26,115 nt of DNA from a virus, in the IMG/VR virus record IMGVR_UViG_3300029309_000304, positions 1-26,115 of that record; one strand, 5' to 3'. Below the pieces are notes generated by a model. The model did not search any database, was not told where the DNA came from, and saw nothing but the letters and a program-made list of their open reading frames with translations. Below are positions 8,080-15,150 of the stretch, piece by piece (position 1 is the stretch's first letter; the number at the start of each line of letters is the position of its first letter). The position numbers were made by a program, and so were the translations under genes.

Positions 8080-8504
8080 TAATAATAATTACAACGATCA
8101 TTAAAATACTAATAAAAGGGTAAAACTTGGTAAATACAAACCCTGATTTAAGTGAGATTTAAATTATAGGTTTTGCAAAAACGATTGAGTCGAAGGATAA
8201 CGAAATGGGGGTTAGAGTCCCCCCACCGCTTACACGGTTGTGGTCAAATTGTAACGACACGGAAAGTTTTAAAAAAGTAGAATTCATTATTTGATTTTTT
8301 ATAACTACGACATTGACAAAAAGGCGTTGCCAAGCGAGGTTGAGAAAGTGTTAGGACACAAAGCATATCTCAAAAACTCATTAATGCGTTGGAACGGGAA
8401 TAATGTAGAGAATATCTAAATTATTCGGAAGTCGGCAACAACGATGAGGTTATAAACTAATTGTTGAAGTTTTATATTAACCTAATAACGCGCCTCGCCT
8501 TTTT
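8080..8504 (+). ncRNA. Large structured non-coding RNA of unknown family
   Basis: No ORF of useful size lies here, yet base pairing is dense. In order: AGGG 8117-8120 with CCCT 8141-8144; ATTTAA 8146-8151 with TTAAAT 8159-8164; GGGGG 8207-8211 with CCCCC 8219-8223, closing a TTAGAGT loop; ACCG 8225-8228 with CGGT 8235-8238; TTGAGA 8340-8345 with TCTCAA 8368-8373, enclosing GTGT-TAGG-ACAC 8348-8359; GAATAAT 8398-8404 with ATTATTC 8420-8426, stacked on TAGA/TCTA 8406-8418. GTTGCC 8326-8331 pairs with GGCAAC 8434-8439 around the last two. AAAAGGC from 8319 can pair with GCCTTTT ending at 8503, so the whole 3' domain would be closed and followed by a T tract. I do not recognise the family. A giant phage RNA of the GOLLD or ROOL kind is the closest known concept, but I cannot show homology. 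Boundaries are estimates. Confidence 0.55.
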
Positions 8505-8519
8505 TTTTAAAATATTTTA
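8501..8519 (+). repeat. 19-bp direct repeat, right copy
   Basis: It is identical to 7984-8002 and begins in the T tract that ends the RNA. The offset between copies is 517 bp. Beyond the repeat the flanks share only a vague CAG..GTAG pattern. Confidence 0.7.
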
Positions 8520-8530
8520 AATATACAGTA

Positions 8531-8563
8531 GCCCTATTCTATTTCCGAGTGGGGTTTTTTTTT
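8531..8563 (+). terminator. Weak terminator-like hairpin
   Basis: GCCC at 8531-8534 can pair with GGGG from 8551, which is followed directly by nine T (8555-8563). The stem is short and the loop long, so this is a weak terminator. It may back up the T tract at 8500-8508 before the late promoter at 8572. Confidence 0.35.
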
Positions 8564-8571
8564 CACCTATA

Positions 8572-8599
8572 CAAAATCGTGTTAATATTTCGATATATA
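8572..8599 (+). promoter_or_regulatory. Putative phage late promoter, copy 3 (CAAAAT-N13-CGATATATA)
   Basis: CAAAAT at 8572-8577 and CGATATATA at 8591-8599 show the same 19-bp spacing as copies 1 and 2, and the ATG at 8603 again follows after 3 nt. It would drive the portal operon (8603 onward). Confidence 0.6.
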
Positions 8600-8602
8600 A
8601 GT

Positions 8603-8968
8603 ATGAAGGTTTTGACAACGAGTAGTTCTGCACAGAATATTGATGTAATACCAAGAACATACGCATCATCATATACTTTGAAGTTAAGAGATACAAGTAA
8701 GAACAAAGAAGTATTTTCATCAAGTGTAAGTGCTTCTGCCAATGGCAATTTTAAAAGATTGTCTGCAACTTTTAGCCCTGTATTAAAAGAGGGTAGATAT
8801 TATGATATGAGTTTGATAAGTGGTAGTGCAACTGTTTATAAAGACAAAGTATTCTGCACAGATCAGACCATCAATCAAGCAAACAACAATCATTATGATA
8901 TAAATAATGGACAGTTTACATTTGATGAAACATCAGGATCACACGATAACGATTACATAATAGTATGA
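8603..8968 (+). CDS. Hypothetical structural protein before the portal
   Basis: The frame is open from 8549, but the ATG at 8603 is chosen because it stands exactly 3 nt after the late-promoter motif, as at two other genes; this gives 121 aa beginning MKVLTTSSSAQNIDVIPRTY. The protein is rich in Ser, Thr and aromatic residues with beta-like alternation (YTLKLRDTSKN, RYYDMSLISGSATVYKDKVF) and ends with an acidic tail (SGSHDNDYIIV). It resembles small Ig-like or fibre-attachment proteins of Bacteroidota phages in general character only. Its TGA overlaps the ATG of the portal gene, so the two are translationally coupled. It is first in the portal operon, so a minor virion protein is likely. Confidence 0.6.
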   Translation: MKVLTTSSSAQNIDVIPRTYASSYTLKLRDTSKNKEVFSSSVSASANGNFKRLSATFSPVLKEGRYYDMSLISGSATVYKDKVFCTDQTINQANNNHYDINNGQFTFDETSGSHDNDYIIV

Positions 8969-10800
8969 ACGATTTAAGAGTTATAAATTTAAGTAGTTAC
9001 ACCACACCAAAAGTTGTTGAATACAAAAACAAAGAATGGATAGGGTATGGCGATGATAACAATTACTTTAAATATCTTATTGACAGATACAACGGAAGTC
9101 CAACAAACAATGCTATTGTAAATGCTATCTCTGCTATGATTTACGGAAAAGGTTTAGATGCTACAGATAGCAATAGAAAACCAGAGGAGTATGCAAAGAT
9201 GATTTCTTTATTTAATAATGATTGTATTAGAAAACTTTGCTATGATTTAAAGTTAATGGGACAATGCTCAATACAAATCATCTATTCAAAAGACAGAAAG
9301 ACAATCGCACAAATAGAGCATTTTCCAGTTGAGACATTACGAGCAGAAAAGTCTGGAGAGGATGGAGAAATAAATGCTTATTATTATTTTCACGATTGGG
9401 CAGAATACAAACCACAAAGCAAACTAAAAAGAATACCTGCCTTTGGTAAGAGTAACGAATCAATAGAAATATTGTATGTCAAACCTTATAGAGCAGGGTA
9501 TCATTATTATAGTCCTGTAGATTATCAGGGTGGTTTACAATACGCAGAATTAGAAGAAGAAGTAGGTAATTTCCATTTGAATAATATTATGAATGGTATG
9601 TCTCCAAGTATGTTGATCAACTTTAACAATGGTGTGCCAAACGAAGAAGAAAGAGAACTTATTGAACAAAGAATATCACAAAAGTTTTCTGGTAGTAGTA
9701 ATGCAGGTAAATTTATTTTAGCTTTCAATGACAATGCAGACACGGCAGCAAGTATTGATCCTGTTCAATTATCAGATGCACACCAACAATATCAGTTCTT
9801 GAGTGAAGAAAGCACAAGAAAAATTATGGTCGCTCATCGTATTGTATCTCCTATGCTTATTGGTATCAAAGACCAGTCAGGACTAGGTAACAACGCAGAT
9901 GAATTAAAGACTGCATCTATATTACTAGACAATACAGTTATCAGACCTTTTCAACATTTATTGATAGACTGTTTTGACAAAATATTGGCATATAACAAGA
10001 TTTCACTCAATCTTTATTTTAAGACGCTACAACCACTTGAATTTACAGACTTGAGCAATGTAGAAGATGAAGAAACGAAAGAGGAAGAAACAGGCGTTAA
10101 ATTAAGCGAGGAGCCTTGCTGCGTTAGTTTAGGAAGTGATTTAGACAAATACATAGACAATGATGTTGCAGATGCTTTGATAGATCTGGGAGAAGATGAG
10201 AACGAGTTGTTAGAAAAATACGATGTAATAGATGAGTTTGAGGTAGATTACGAAACAGAAAACGAACTAGACCAAAAGATTGCTGAACTGAACGAAAAGA
10301 CAGAACTCGCAAACACGGGAAGTGCAAAACCATACAGAGATAGTAAGCAAGATGGCAAGTCCAAAAAGAAAGGACAAGAAGATGTCATCTATTTAGTAAG
10401 ATATATGTACACACCATATAGTGGTGCTTACAAAACAAGAAAAGGCAGGTCAAGAGAATTTTGTATCAAAATGATGAACGCAAAGAAAGTTTATCGTAAA
10501 GAGGATATAAAGGCAATGGATAACAAAGTTGTTAATGCAGGATTCGGTAAGAGTGGTGCAAGCACATATTCTATATGGCTTTATAAAGGTGGTGCAAGAT
10601 GCAATCACAGATGGACTAGAAGAATATATGCAAGAAAAGAAGGCAACAAATCTTTAGGTGATGTGGTTAGTACAACAAGTGCGATAAAGAAAGGTTTTAG
10701 ACCAGAGAAAAATGCAAAGAAAGTATCAATAGCACCTCGTAATATGCCCAACAAAGGATTTACGGCAGCATATTGGAATAAAATGGGATTTAAAAATTAA
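8965..10800 (+). CDS. Portal protein with extra C-terminal domain
   Basis: Portal proteins form the dodecameric ring through which DNA enters and leaves the head. Residues about 1-355 have portal character: NNAIVNAISAMIYGKGLD, a MGQCSIQIIYSKD strand pair, a segment HLNNIMNGMSPSMLINFNNG, then STRKIMVAHRIVSPMLIGIK and a long helix ending in the clip and wing region. A very acidic linker spans about 370-450. Residues about 473-611 form a separate basic domain with TRKGRSREFCIKMMN, a YKGGARCNHRW motif near 541 and Arg/Lys-rich sequence. A similar Cys-His-Trp domain occurs, as far as I recall, at the ends of other phage head proteins (MuF-like or protease-linked); its function is unknown. A fusion is uncommon for a 400-500 aa portal. 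Confidence 0.8.
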   Translation: MNDLRVINLSSYTTPKVVEYKNKEWIGYGDDNNYFKYLIDRYNGSPTNNAIVNAISAMIYGKGLDATDSNRKPEEYAKMISLFNNDCIRKLCYDLKLMGQCSIQIIYSKDRKTIAQIEHFPVETLRAEKSGEDGEINAYYYFHDWAEYKPQSKLKRIPAFGKSNESIEILYVKPYRAGYHYYSPVDYQGGLQYAELEEEVGNFHLNNIMNGMSPSMLINFNNGVPNEEERELIEQRISQKFSGSSNAGKFILAFNDNADTAASIDPVQLSDAHQQYQFLSEESTRKIMVAHRIVSPMLIGIKDQSGLGNNADELKTASILLDNTVIRPFQHLLIDCFDKILAYNKISLNLYFKTLQPLEFTDLSNVEDEETKEEETGVKLSEEPCCVSLGSDLDKYIDNDVADALIDLGEDENELLEKYDVIDEFEVDYETENELDQKIAELNEKTELANTGSAKPYRDSKQDGKSKKKGQEDVIYLVRYMYTPYSGAYKTRKGRSREFCIKMMNAKKVYRKEDIKAMDNKVVNAGFGKSGASTYSIWLYKGGARCNHRWTRRIYARKEGNKSLGDVVSTTSAIKKGFRPEKNAKKVSIAPRNMPNKGFTAAYWNKMGFKN

Positions 10801-10803
10801 GGG

Positions 10804-11304
10804 ATGGCAGTAGCATTATTTATAAAACCAATAGACCTAAAAAGAAACTCAATCATTGATGGCAATGTTGATGTCGATAAGTTTATTGGATTTGTTAAGA
10901 TCGCACAGCAAATACACATTAGAAACTATTTAGGTACTGATCTATACAACAAAATAAGTTCCGATATTATTGCAGGTAGTTTGGCAGGTAATTATTTAAA
11001 TCTAGTCAATGATTTTATACAACCTATGCTGATCCATTTTGCAATGGTGGACTATTTGCCTTTTGCAGCATATCAAATAAAAAATGGTGGTATCAGTAAG
11101 CACGTTTCAGAAAATGCAGAAAGTGTAAGCAAAGAAGAAGTAGATTACCTAGTAGAAAAACATAGAGATATAGCAGAATACTATACAAGAAGATTTATTG
11201 ATTATATGAGTTTTAATCAGAGTTTGTTTCCAGAATATACAAGCAACACTAATGATGATATACATCCTGATAAAGATGCTCTTTTCAATGGTTGGGTATT
11301 ATGA
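10804..11304 (+). CDS. Head-tail connector-like protein (DUF6712-like)
   Basis: This 166-aa, mostly helical protein begins 3 bp after the portal stop. The N-terminal pattern (FIKPIDLKRNSIIDGNVDVD, then IAQQIHIRNYLGTDLYNKI) matches what I recall of DUF6712, a family encoded beside portals in Bacteroidota phages and thought to be a head completion or adaptor protein. Central residues QPMLIHFAMVDYLPFAAYQI form an amphipathic helix, and a YYTRRFIDYM helix follows. It would dock under the portal to build the neck (inference from position). No enzyme motif or membrane segment is visible. Confidence 0.65.
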   Translation: MAVALFIKPIDLKRNSIIDGNVDVDKFIGFVKIAQQIHIRNYLGTDLYNKISSDIIAGSLAGNYLNLVNDFIQPMLIHFAMVDYLPFAAYQIKNGGISKHVSENAESVSKEEVDYLVEKHRDIAEYYTRRFIDYMSFNQSLFPEYTSNTNDDIHPDKDALFNGWVL

Positions 11305-11423
11305 AGTATAAGGTAAAGAAAAAAAATATTGAAAAATTAATAACATATTTAAAAGTCAATGGCAACATTAACAAATACACAAATATCAGTAACGTATGTA
11401 GGGCTCTTAAAGACAAGTGCTAA
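11301..11423 (+). CDS. Possible 40-aa overlapping ORF
   Basis: An ATG overlaps the TGA of the connector gene (ATGA) and a 40-codon frame runs to TAA 11421-11423. It covers the 54-bp spacer and the first 65 bp of the fibre gene in another frame. The product is Lys-rich (MKYKVKKKNIEKLITYLKVN) with two Cys near the end. The coupled start is typical of this genome, but the long overlap with a clear gene makes a chance ORF quite possible. Confidence 0.3.
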   Translation: MKYKVKKKNIEKLITYLKVNGNINKYTNISNVCRALKDKC

Positions 11424-13902
11424 TACAGTCTTAACATCTACTGCCCAACAAATAACTGATGGCGATGGTAACAACAGTATTATGTTTTTATCTACGGCAG
11501 GTGTTGGTATTGGTGGCAGTCCTGCATCAGGCAAAGAACTAGATGTTACAGGAAACGTTTTAGTTACAGGAGATTTACAAGTTGATAATATAAACATTGA
11601 TGCAAATACAATTTCTGCAACAAGTGGTGTTGTAACTTTGTCAGATGGTGCAATTGCAACAACTCAAAGTCAAAACGATAATTCTACAAAAATTGCTACA
11701 ACTGCTTATGTAGATGCAGCAGTAGACTCGGTTGATACACTTGCTGAAGTCTTGGCAATTGGCAACACAACAGGTGCAACAAAAATATCAGTCAACAATA
11801 CAAGTAGTGGAATTGACTTTATAGATGATGCACTTCTTAGGTTAGGTACTGGTAATGATTTAGTCATTAGGCACGATGCATCAAATTCGCATATAGAAAA
11901 TGCGACAGGTATTCTAAATATAGAAGCCAATAATCTAAGATTAGGTAATTTTGGAACTGATGATTACATTATAGCAACAAATGCAGGATCAGTTGAATTG
12001 TACCATAACGATGTAAAAAAATTAGAAACAACTAGCACAGGTGCAACTATATTAAACAACTTAACTTTAGGCAGTACGAGTGCAACTGGACTATTATCTT
12101 TGCCAAACAATGGAGAAATAAATCTATTTAACGCAAATGATGATAAAAAATTTACAATCAGAAACGGTGGCTCTGCTTTAAATACATTGATAATAGAACT
12201 AAATGATGGTACTGATGCACTTACTATTGCAAACGATGCTAATGCAACCTTTGCAGGTAATGTAAGTTTAGCAGATAGTAAAAAGATACTGCTAGGAAAT
12301 TCTTCGGACCTAGAAATATATCACGATGGATCAAATTCTTTTATAGAAAATAGCACAGGAATATTTAATATATCACAAAAATTAGATGATGGTGTAATAA
12401 AATTTAATTGCGATGATGGAAGTGGTGGTACTACAAGATATATACAAATTGATGGTAGTGTTGAAAAAACATTTTTCTTTAAAGCTGCAAGACACGAGGA
12501 TAATGTAAAAGCAGAGTTTGGTAGTTCAGGAGACCTAGAAATATATCACGATGGATCAAATTCATACATAGATGAGGTTGGCACAGGCAGTCTATTTATT
12601 AGAGGATCGGATATATTTATTAAAGCAAATGCAACAGAAGATGCAATTATAGCAAGAGCAAATGCAGAGGTAGAACTATATCACAATGGTAGCGAAAAAT
12701 TTGCGACTACAAACACAGGTGCTAGAATAACATCAACACATACAGCAACATTAACTTTACTAGATGCTGATGACTCAAGTGAGGTATCAATTAATCATAA
12801 TGCAGGTGTTACAACAATAGTTTATAATGATTTAATATTTGATGCAGGTGGTGGTAACAATGTTTTACAACTTGATGGTACAACTGCTATTAAGGCACTA
12901 GAAAATATAACCTTACCAGATAGTAAAAGAATAAAACTAGGTACTGGCGAGGATTTACAAATATTTCACAATGGTACAAGCAATCATATAGAAGTTAGTG
13001 TAGGGGATTTATTTATTACAAATTTTGCAAATGATAAAGATATTGCATTCTTTTCAGACGATGGCAGCGGAGGAACTACTGAATATTTTAGATTAGATGG
13101 TAGTGGAACAAAAACAGTATTTTCTGAAAATATAAATTTAGCAGATAGTAAACAGTTAGACATAGGTAGTAGTGGAGCAGATTTAAGATTGACACATTCT
13201 GGTACAGACAGTTTTATACAAAATTTCACAGGTGACCTACAAATACAACAACAAGCAGATGATAAAGATATTCTATTTAGAGGCGATGATGGATCGGGCG
13301 GAATTACAACTTATTTTAGGTTAGATGGTGGAGAAGCAATTAATGTCTTTTCAAGAAAAGCAAGATTTTTAGACAATGTTCAAGCAACTTTTGGTGATGC
13401 TGATGATTTTAAAATTAGCCACGATGGCTCTGATACTTATGTGCAAAATGTAACAAGTCATCTTATAATAGAAAACCAAGCAGATGATAAGGATATTATA
13501 TTTAAGTCTGATAATGGTGGGGGCGGAACGACAGAATATTTAAGACTTGATGGCTCAGATGCAAGAACTATTGCAAGTAGAGAAATAAGAACAAATGATG
13601 GTGTTGCTTTTAAAGCAGGTAATAGTGGAGATTTTGCTATGTTTCACGATGGAACAGATACACATTTAGAAAACACAACAGGAGATTTAACGATTCAAAA
13701 TGGTGCAAATGACAAAGACATTATATTTAAGTCAGATGATGGTTCTGGTTCAACAACAGAATATTTTAGACTAGATGGTAGTGAAGTATCAACAAAAATA
13801 TTAACGCAAAAGGTAATAATGTCGAATTTACCGACATCTGATCCTGCAAATGCAGGTCAATTGTATAATGATAGTGGAACTTTAAAAATATCAGCAGGAT
13901 AA
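11359..13902 (+). CDS. Tail fibre-like / repeat-rich virion protein
   Basis: This 847-aa protein probably forms a fibre or spike used for host contact. The N-terminal 100 residues carry VGIGGSPASGKELDVTGNVL, a typical trimeric-fibre shaft pattern, and TTQSQNDNSTKIATTAYVDA at about 105-124, which is common in phage tail fibres. The remainder is built of repeats. A block around HDGS (LEIYHDGSNSFIENSTG and relatives) occurs about nine times. A block DDGSGGTTEYFRLDGS occurs five times, the last four spaced about 75 residues apart (near 13060, 13285, 13512 and 13736). The C-terminus is short (NAGQLYNDSGTLKISAG) with no chaperone domain. Such repeats are frequent in marine phages. The gene lies in the portal operon rather than next to the tape measure gene. 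Confidence 0.7.
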   Translation: MATLTNTQISVTYVGLLKTSANTVLTSTAQQITDGDGNNSIMFLSTAGVGIGGSPASGKELDVTGNVLVTGDLQVDNINIDANTISATSGVVTLSDGAIATTQSQNDNSTKIATTAYVDAAVDSVDTLAEVLAIGNTTGATKISVNNTSSGIDFIDDALLRLGTGNDLVIRHDASNSHIENATGILNIEANNLRLGNFGTDDYIIATNAGSVELYHNDVKKLETTSTGATILNNLTLGSTSATGLLSLPNNGEINLFNANDDKKFTIRNGGSALNTLIIELNDGTDALTIANDANATFAGNVSLADSKKILLGNSSDLEIYHDGSNSFIENSTGIFNISQKLDDGVIKFNCDDGSGGTTRYIQIDGSVEKTFFFKAARHEDNVKAEFGSSGDLEIYHDGSNSYIDEVGTGSLFIRGSDIFIKANATEDAIIARANAEVELYHNGSEKFATTNTGARITSTHTATLTLLDADDSSEVSINHNAGVTTIVYNDLIFDAGGGNNVLQLDGTTAIKALENITLPDSKRIKLGTGEDLQIFHNGTSNHIEVSVGDLFITNFANDKDIAFFSDDGSGGTTEYFRLDGSGTKTVFSENINLADSKQLDIGSSGADLRLTHSGTDSFIQNFTGDLQIQQQADDKDILFRGDDGSGGITTYFRLDGGEAINVFSRKARFLDNVQATFGDADDFKISHDGSDTYVQNVTSHLIIENQADDKDIIFKSDNGGGGTTEYLRLDGSDARTIASREIRTNDGVAFKAGNSGDFAMFHDGTDTHLENTTGDLTIQNGANDKDIIFKSDDGSGSTTEYFRLDGSEVSTKILTQKVIMSNLPTSDPANAGQLYNDSGTLKISAG

Positions 13903-13921
13903 TAAATTAAATTAAATAAAA

Positions 13922-14242
13922 ATGGGAAAAAGTAAAATAAGTTATAGTTGGGTTATAAATGGCTTCGATGCCAAGATTAACCACGATAGTAAAGACAATG
14001 TTATATACGCTATACATTGGTCTTACAATGCAAACAAGGGAGATCACAAGGCAAATGTGATTGGATCAGACCACGTAGAGTACAACGCAGATTCTTTTAT
14101 TGAATACAAAGATTTAAAAAAGAGTGATGTGATTGGTTGGTTGGAAGCAAAACTAGATGTTGCTAAAATGCAAAAAAGTCTATCAGATCAGATTGCATTA
14201 AAAGAAGCACCAGTAGATGTTATGTTAAAACCAGAGTGGTAA
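13922..14242 (+). CDS. Small phage protein, DUF7936-like
   Basis: The 106-aa product contains a pattern I recall from small proteins downstream of fibre genes in many marine phages (DUF7936-like): WVINGFDAKINHDSKDNVIY, then AIHWSYNA, a Y-rich strand pair, a helix DVIGWLEAKLDVAKMQKSLS and a C-terminal Pro-Trp-type ending (VMLKPEW). The fold should be a small beta sheet followed by a helix. It starts 19 bp after the fibre gene and is probably cotranscribed with it. The function of the family is unknown; a virion-associated or fibre accessory role is suggested only by position. Confidence 0.6.
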   Translation: MGKSKISYSWVINGFDAKINHDSKDNVIYAIHWSYNANKGDHKANVIGSDHVEYNADSFIEYKDLKKSDVIGWLEAKLDVAKMQKSLSDQIALKEAPVDVMLKPEW

Positions 14243-14248
14243 AATTTA

Positions 14249-14256
14249 TATATTTG
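14249..14256 (+). promoter_or_regulatory. TATATTTG, host-type -7 box candidate
   Basis: TATATTTG fits the Bacteroidota -7 consensus TAnnTTTG exactly and lies 14 bp before the ATG of the next gene, in the 28-bp gap before the lysis block. The -33 partner is poor (TTA at 14225-14227, 21 nt upstream). It could supply extra transcription of the lysis genes. Confidence 0.35.
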
Positions 14257-14270
14257 TAAAAAAATATATT

Positions 14271-14531
14271 ATGAAATTAGAAAAATCAGAATTAGAGTAC
14301 ATACAAGAATTGTTAAATGATGAAACAAGACACTATGTTGAGGTGGGCAAAGCACACTACAACAAACTTATTTCGGATGCTAAAATTGCAGATTCTATAC
14401 AAAAGATAGATCAATGCAAAAAAGACTTTAGTAAGAAAATGCAAAAGCTAGAGGATAAATATGGCAAAGTAAATATCAATCTTGCAGATGGCTCTATTCA
14501 AGAAGTAGAGAAAAATGAGCAAGACAATTAA
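14271..14531 (+). CDS. Small coiled-coil protein
   Basis: The 86-aa product is charged and helical: residues 1-65 show heptad-like spacing (LEYIQELLNDE, then IQKIDQCKKDFSKKMQKLED), followed by a short beta-like end KYGKVNINLADGSIQEVE. The pattern of a coiled coil ending in KYG.v.I.l.dG is shared with small proteins in other phages, by recall. It has no signal peptide or membrane segment, so it acts in the cytoplasm or in the virion. It overlaps the next gene by 17 bp and opens the block that leads to the lysis genes. The function is not known. Confidence 0.6.
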   Translation: MKLEKSELEYIQELLNDETRHYVEVGKAHYNKLISDAKIADSIQKIDQCKKDFSKKMQKLEDKYGKVNINLADGSIQEVEKNEQDN

Positions 14532-14814
14532 TGAAAATACACAGGTAAAATTAGATTTAAAAACAATAGGTATTATTGTAGGTGGTGCTATATCACTTGC
14601 ATCAATGTACTTTGTAATGCAGTCAGATATTGCAGAAGCAAAGGAACTACCAAAACCTGTAGTGTCAGAAAAGGAAGCAGAATTTAAAGACAAGCTCATA
14701 CGTTCTCAAATAGATTTAACTCAACAACAAGTCGAGAACATACAAGAAGATGTAAAGGAGATCAAAGAAACTGTTGAGAAAATAGAAGAAAGAGTATATG
14801 AACTTAAAAATTAA
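14515..14814 (+). CDS. Membrane-anchored coiled-coil protein, possible spanin-like
   Basis: The 99-aa protein has a short charged N-terminus, one transmembrane segment at about 18-35 (TIGIIVGGAISLASMYFVM) and a long helical periplasmic or cytoplasmic arm ending in a coiled coil (VENIQEDVKEIKETVEKIEE). One inner-membrane anchor plus a long coiled coil is the plan of an inner-membrane spanin, and the gene overlaps both neighbours within the lysis block. However, no lipoprotein partner with a lipobox is seen beside it, so a spanin role is only inference. Other options are a holin regulator or a membrane scaffold for the exported proteins that follow. Confidence 0.6.
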   Translation: MSKTINENTQVKLDLKTIGIIVGGAISLASMYFVMQSDIAEAKELPKPVVSEKEAEFKDKLIRSQIDLTQQQVENIQEDVKEIKETVEKIEERVYELKN

Positions 14815-15148
14815 AATATGTGTCCTGTTAACTGTCCTATTTGTTTCAACTGTCAGTAGTCAATATTATAAAGATAATATTAGTGTTGTTTTATTTAAAG
14901 CATCGTTCGTAGAAGATGTTAGCCTAAAAGAATATAAAGAACACAACACGCATACATTTGACTTTGAAAACAGTAAACACGAAGAATACTTTGCAGATGA
15001 AGGTATAGAGTTTTTGCCTACTATTATTTTATACAATAATGGCAAAGAGATATATAGAGTAGAAGCAGGAATTACATTAAGACTACCAGAAGATTACGAG
15101 GTAGAATTTCAAAAACAAATTGACAAACTTTTAGAAGATAGATTTTAG
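14798..15148 (+). CDS. Exported thioredoxin-fold protein lacking the active-site cysteines
   Basis: Residues 1-21 form a signal peptide (KIKICVLLTVLFVSTVSSQ, likely cut before Q22). The remaining 95 residues follow the thioredoxin plan: strand ISVVLF, the active-site loop, helix, strand, then the cis-proline segment FLPTIILYNNGKEIYRVEAG (P74) and a final helix. Where thioredoxin has WCxxC, this protein reads KASFVED at 34-40, with no cysteine. The mature part contains no Cys at all, so it cannot exchange disulfides. It probably acts as a periplasmic binding or structural module. The ATG lies inside the preceding gene, and the outer-membrane protein gene follows after 2 bp, so the two are likely partners. 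Confidence 0.65.
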   Translation: MNLKIKICVLLTVLFVSTVSSQYYKDNISVVLFKASFVEDVSLKEYKEHNTHTFDFENSKHEEYFADEGIEFLPTIILYNNGKEIYRVEAGITLRLPEDYEVEFQKQIDKLLEDRF

Positions 15149-15150
15149 TT

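Noticed and set aside
8207-8223. tRNA-like T-arm (GGGGG, loop TTAGAGT, CCCCC) and a D-arm-like GGTAGAGCA at 8007
   Set aside because: No acceptor stem, anticodon arm or correct spacing connects them; the two pieces are 200 nt apart. The stem is kept only as part of the unknown RNA.
8080-8504. Group I intron, group II intron or tmRNA as the identity of the structured RNA
   Set aside because: I could not place a group I P7 core, a group II domain V hairpin, or a tmRNA tag frame with tRNA-like ends. A covariance-model search would be decisive.
8549-8602. N-terminal extension of the gene at 8603 to a start at 8549
   Set aside because: The extension would translate the T tract and the late-promoter motif, and the ATG at 8603 has the same 3-nt offset as at two other genes.
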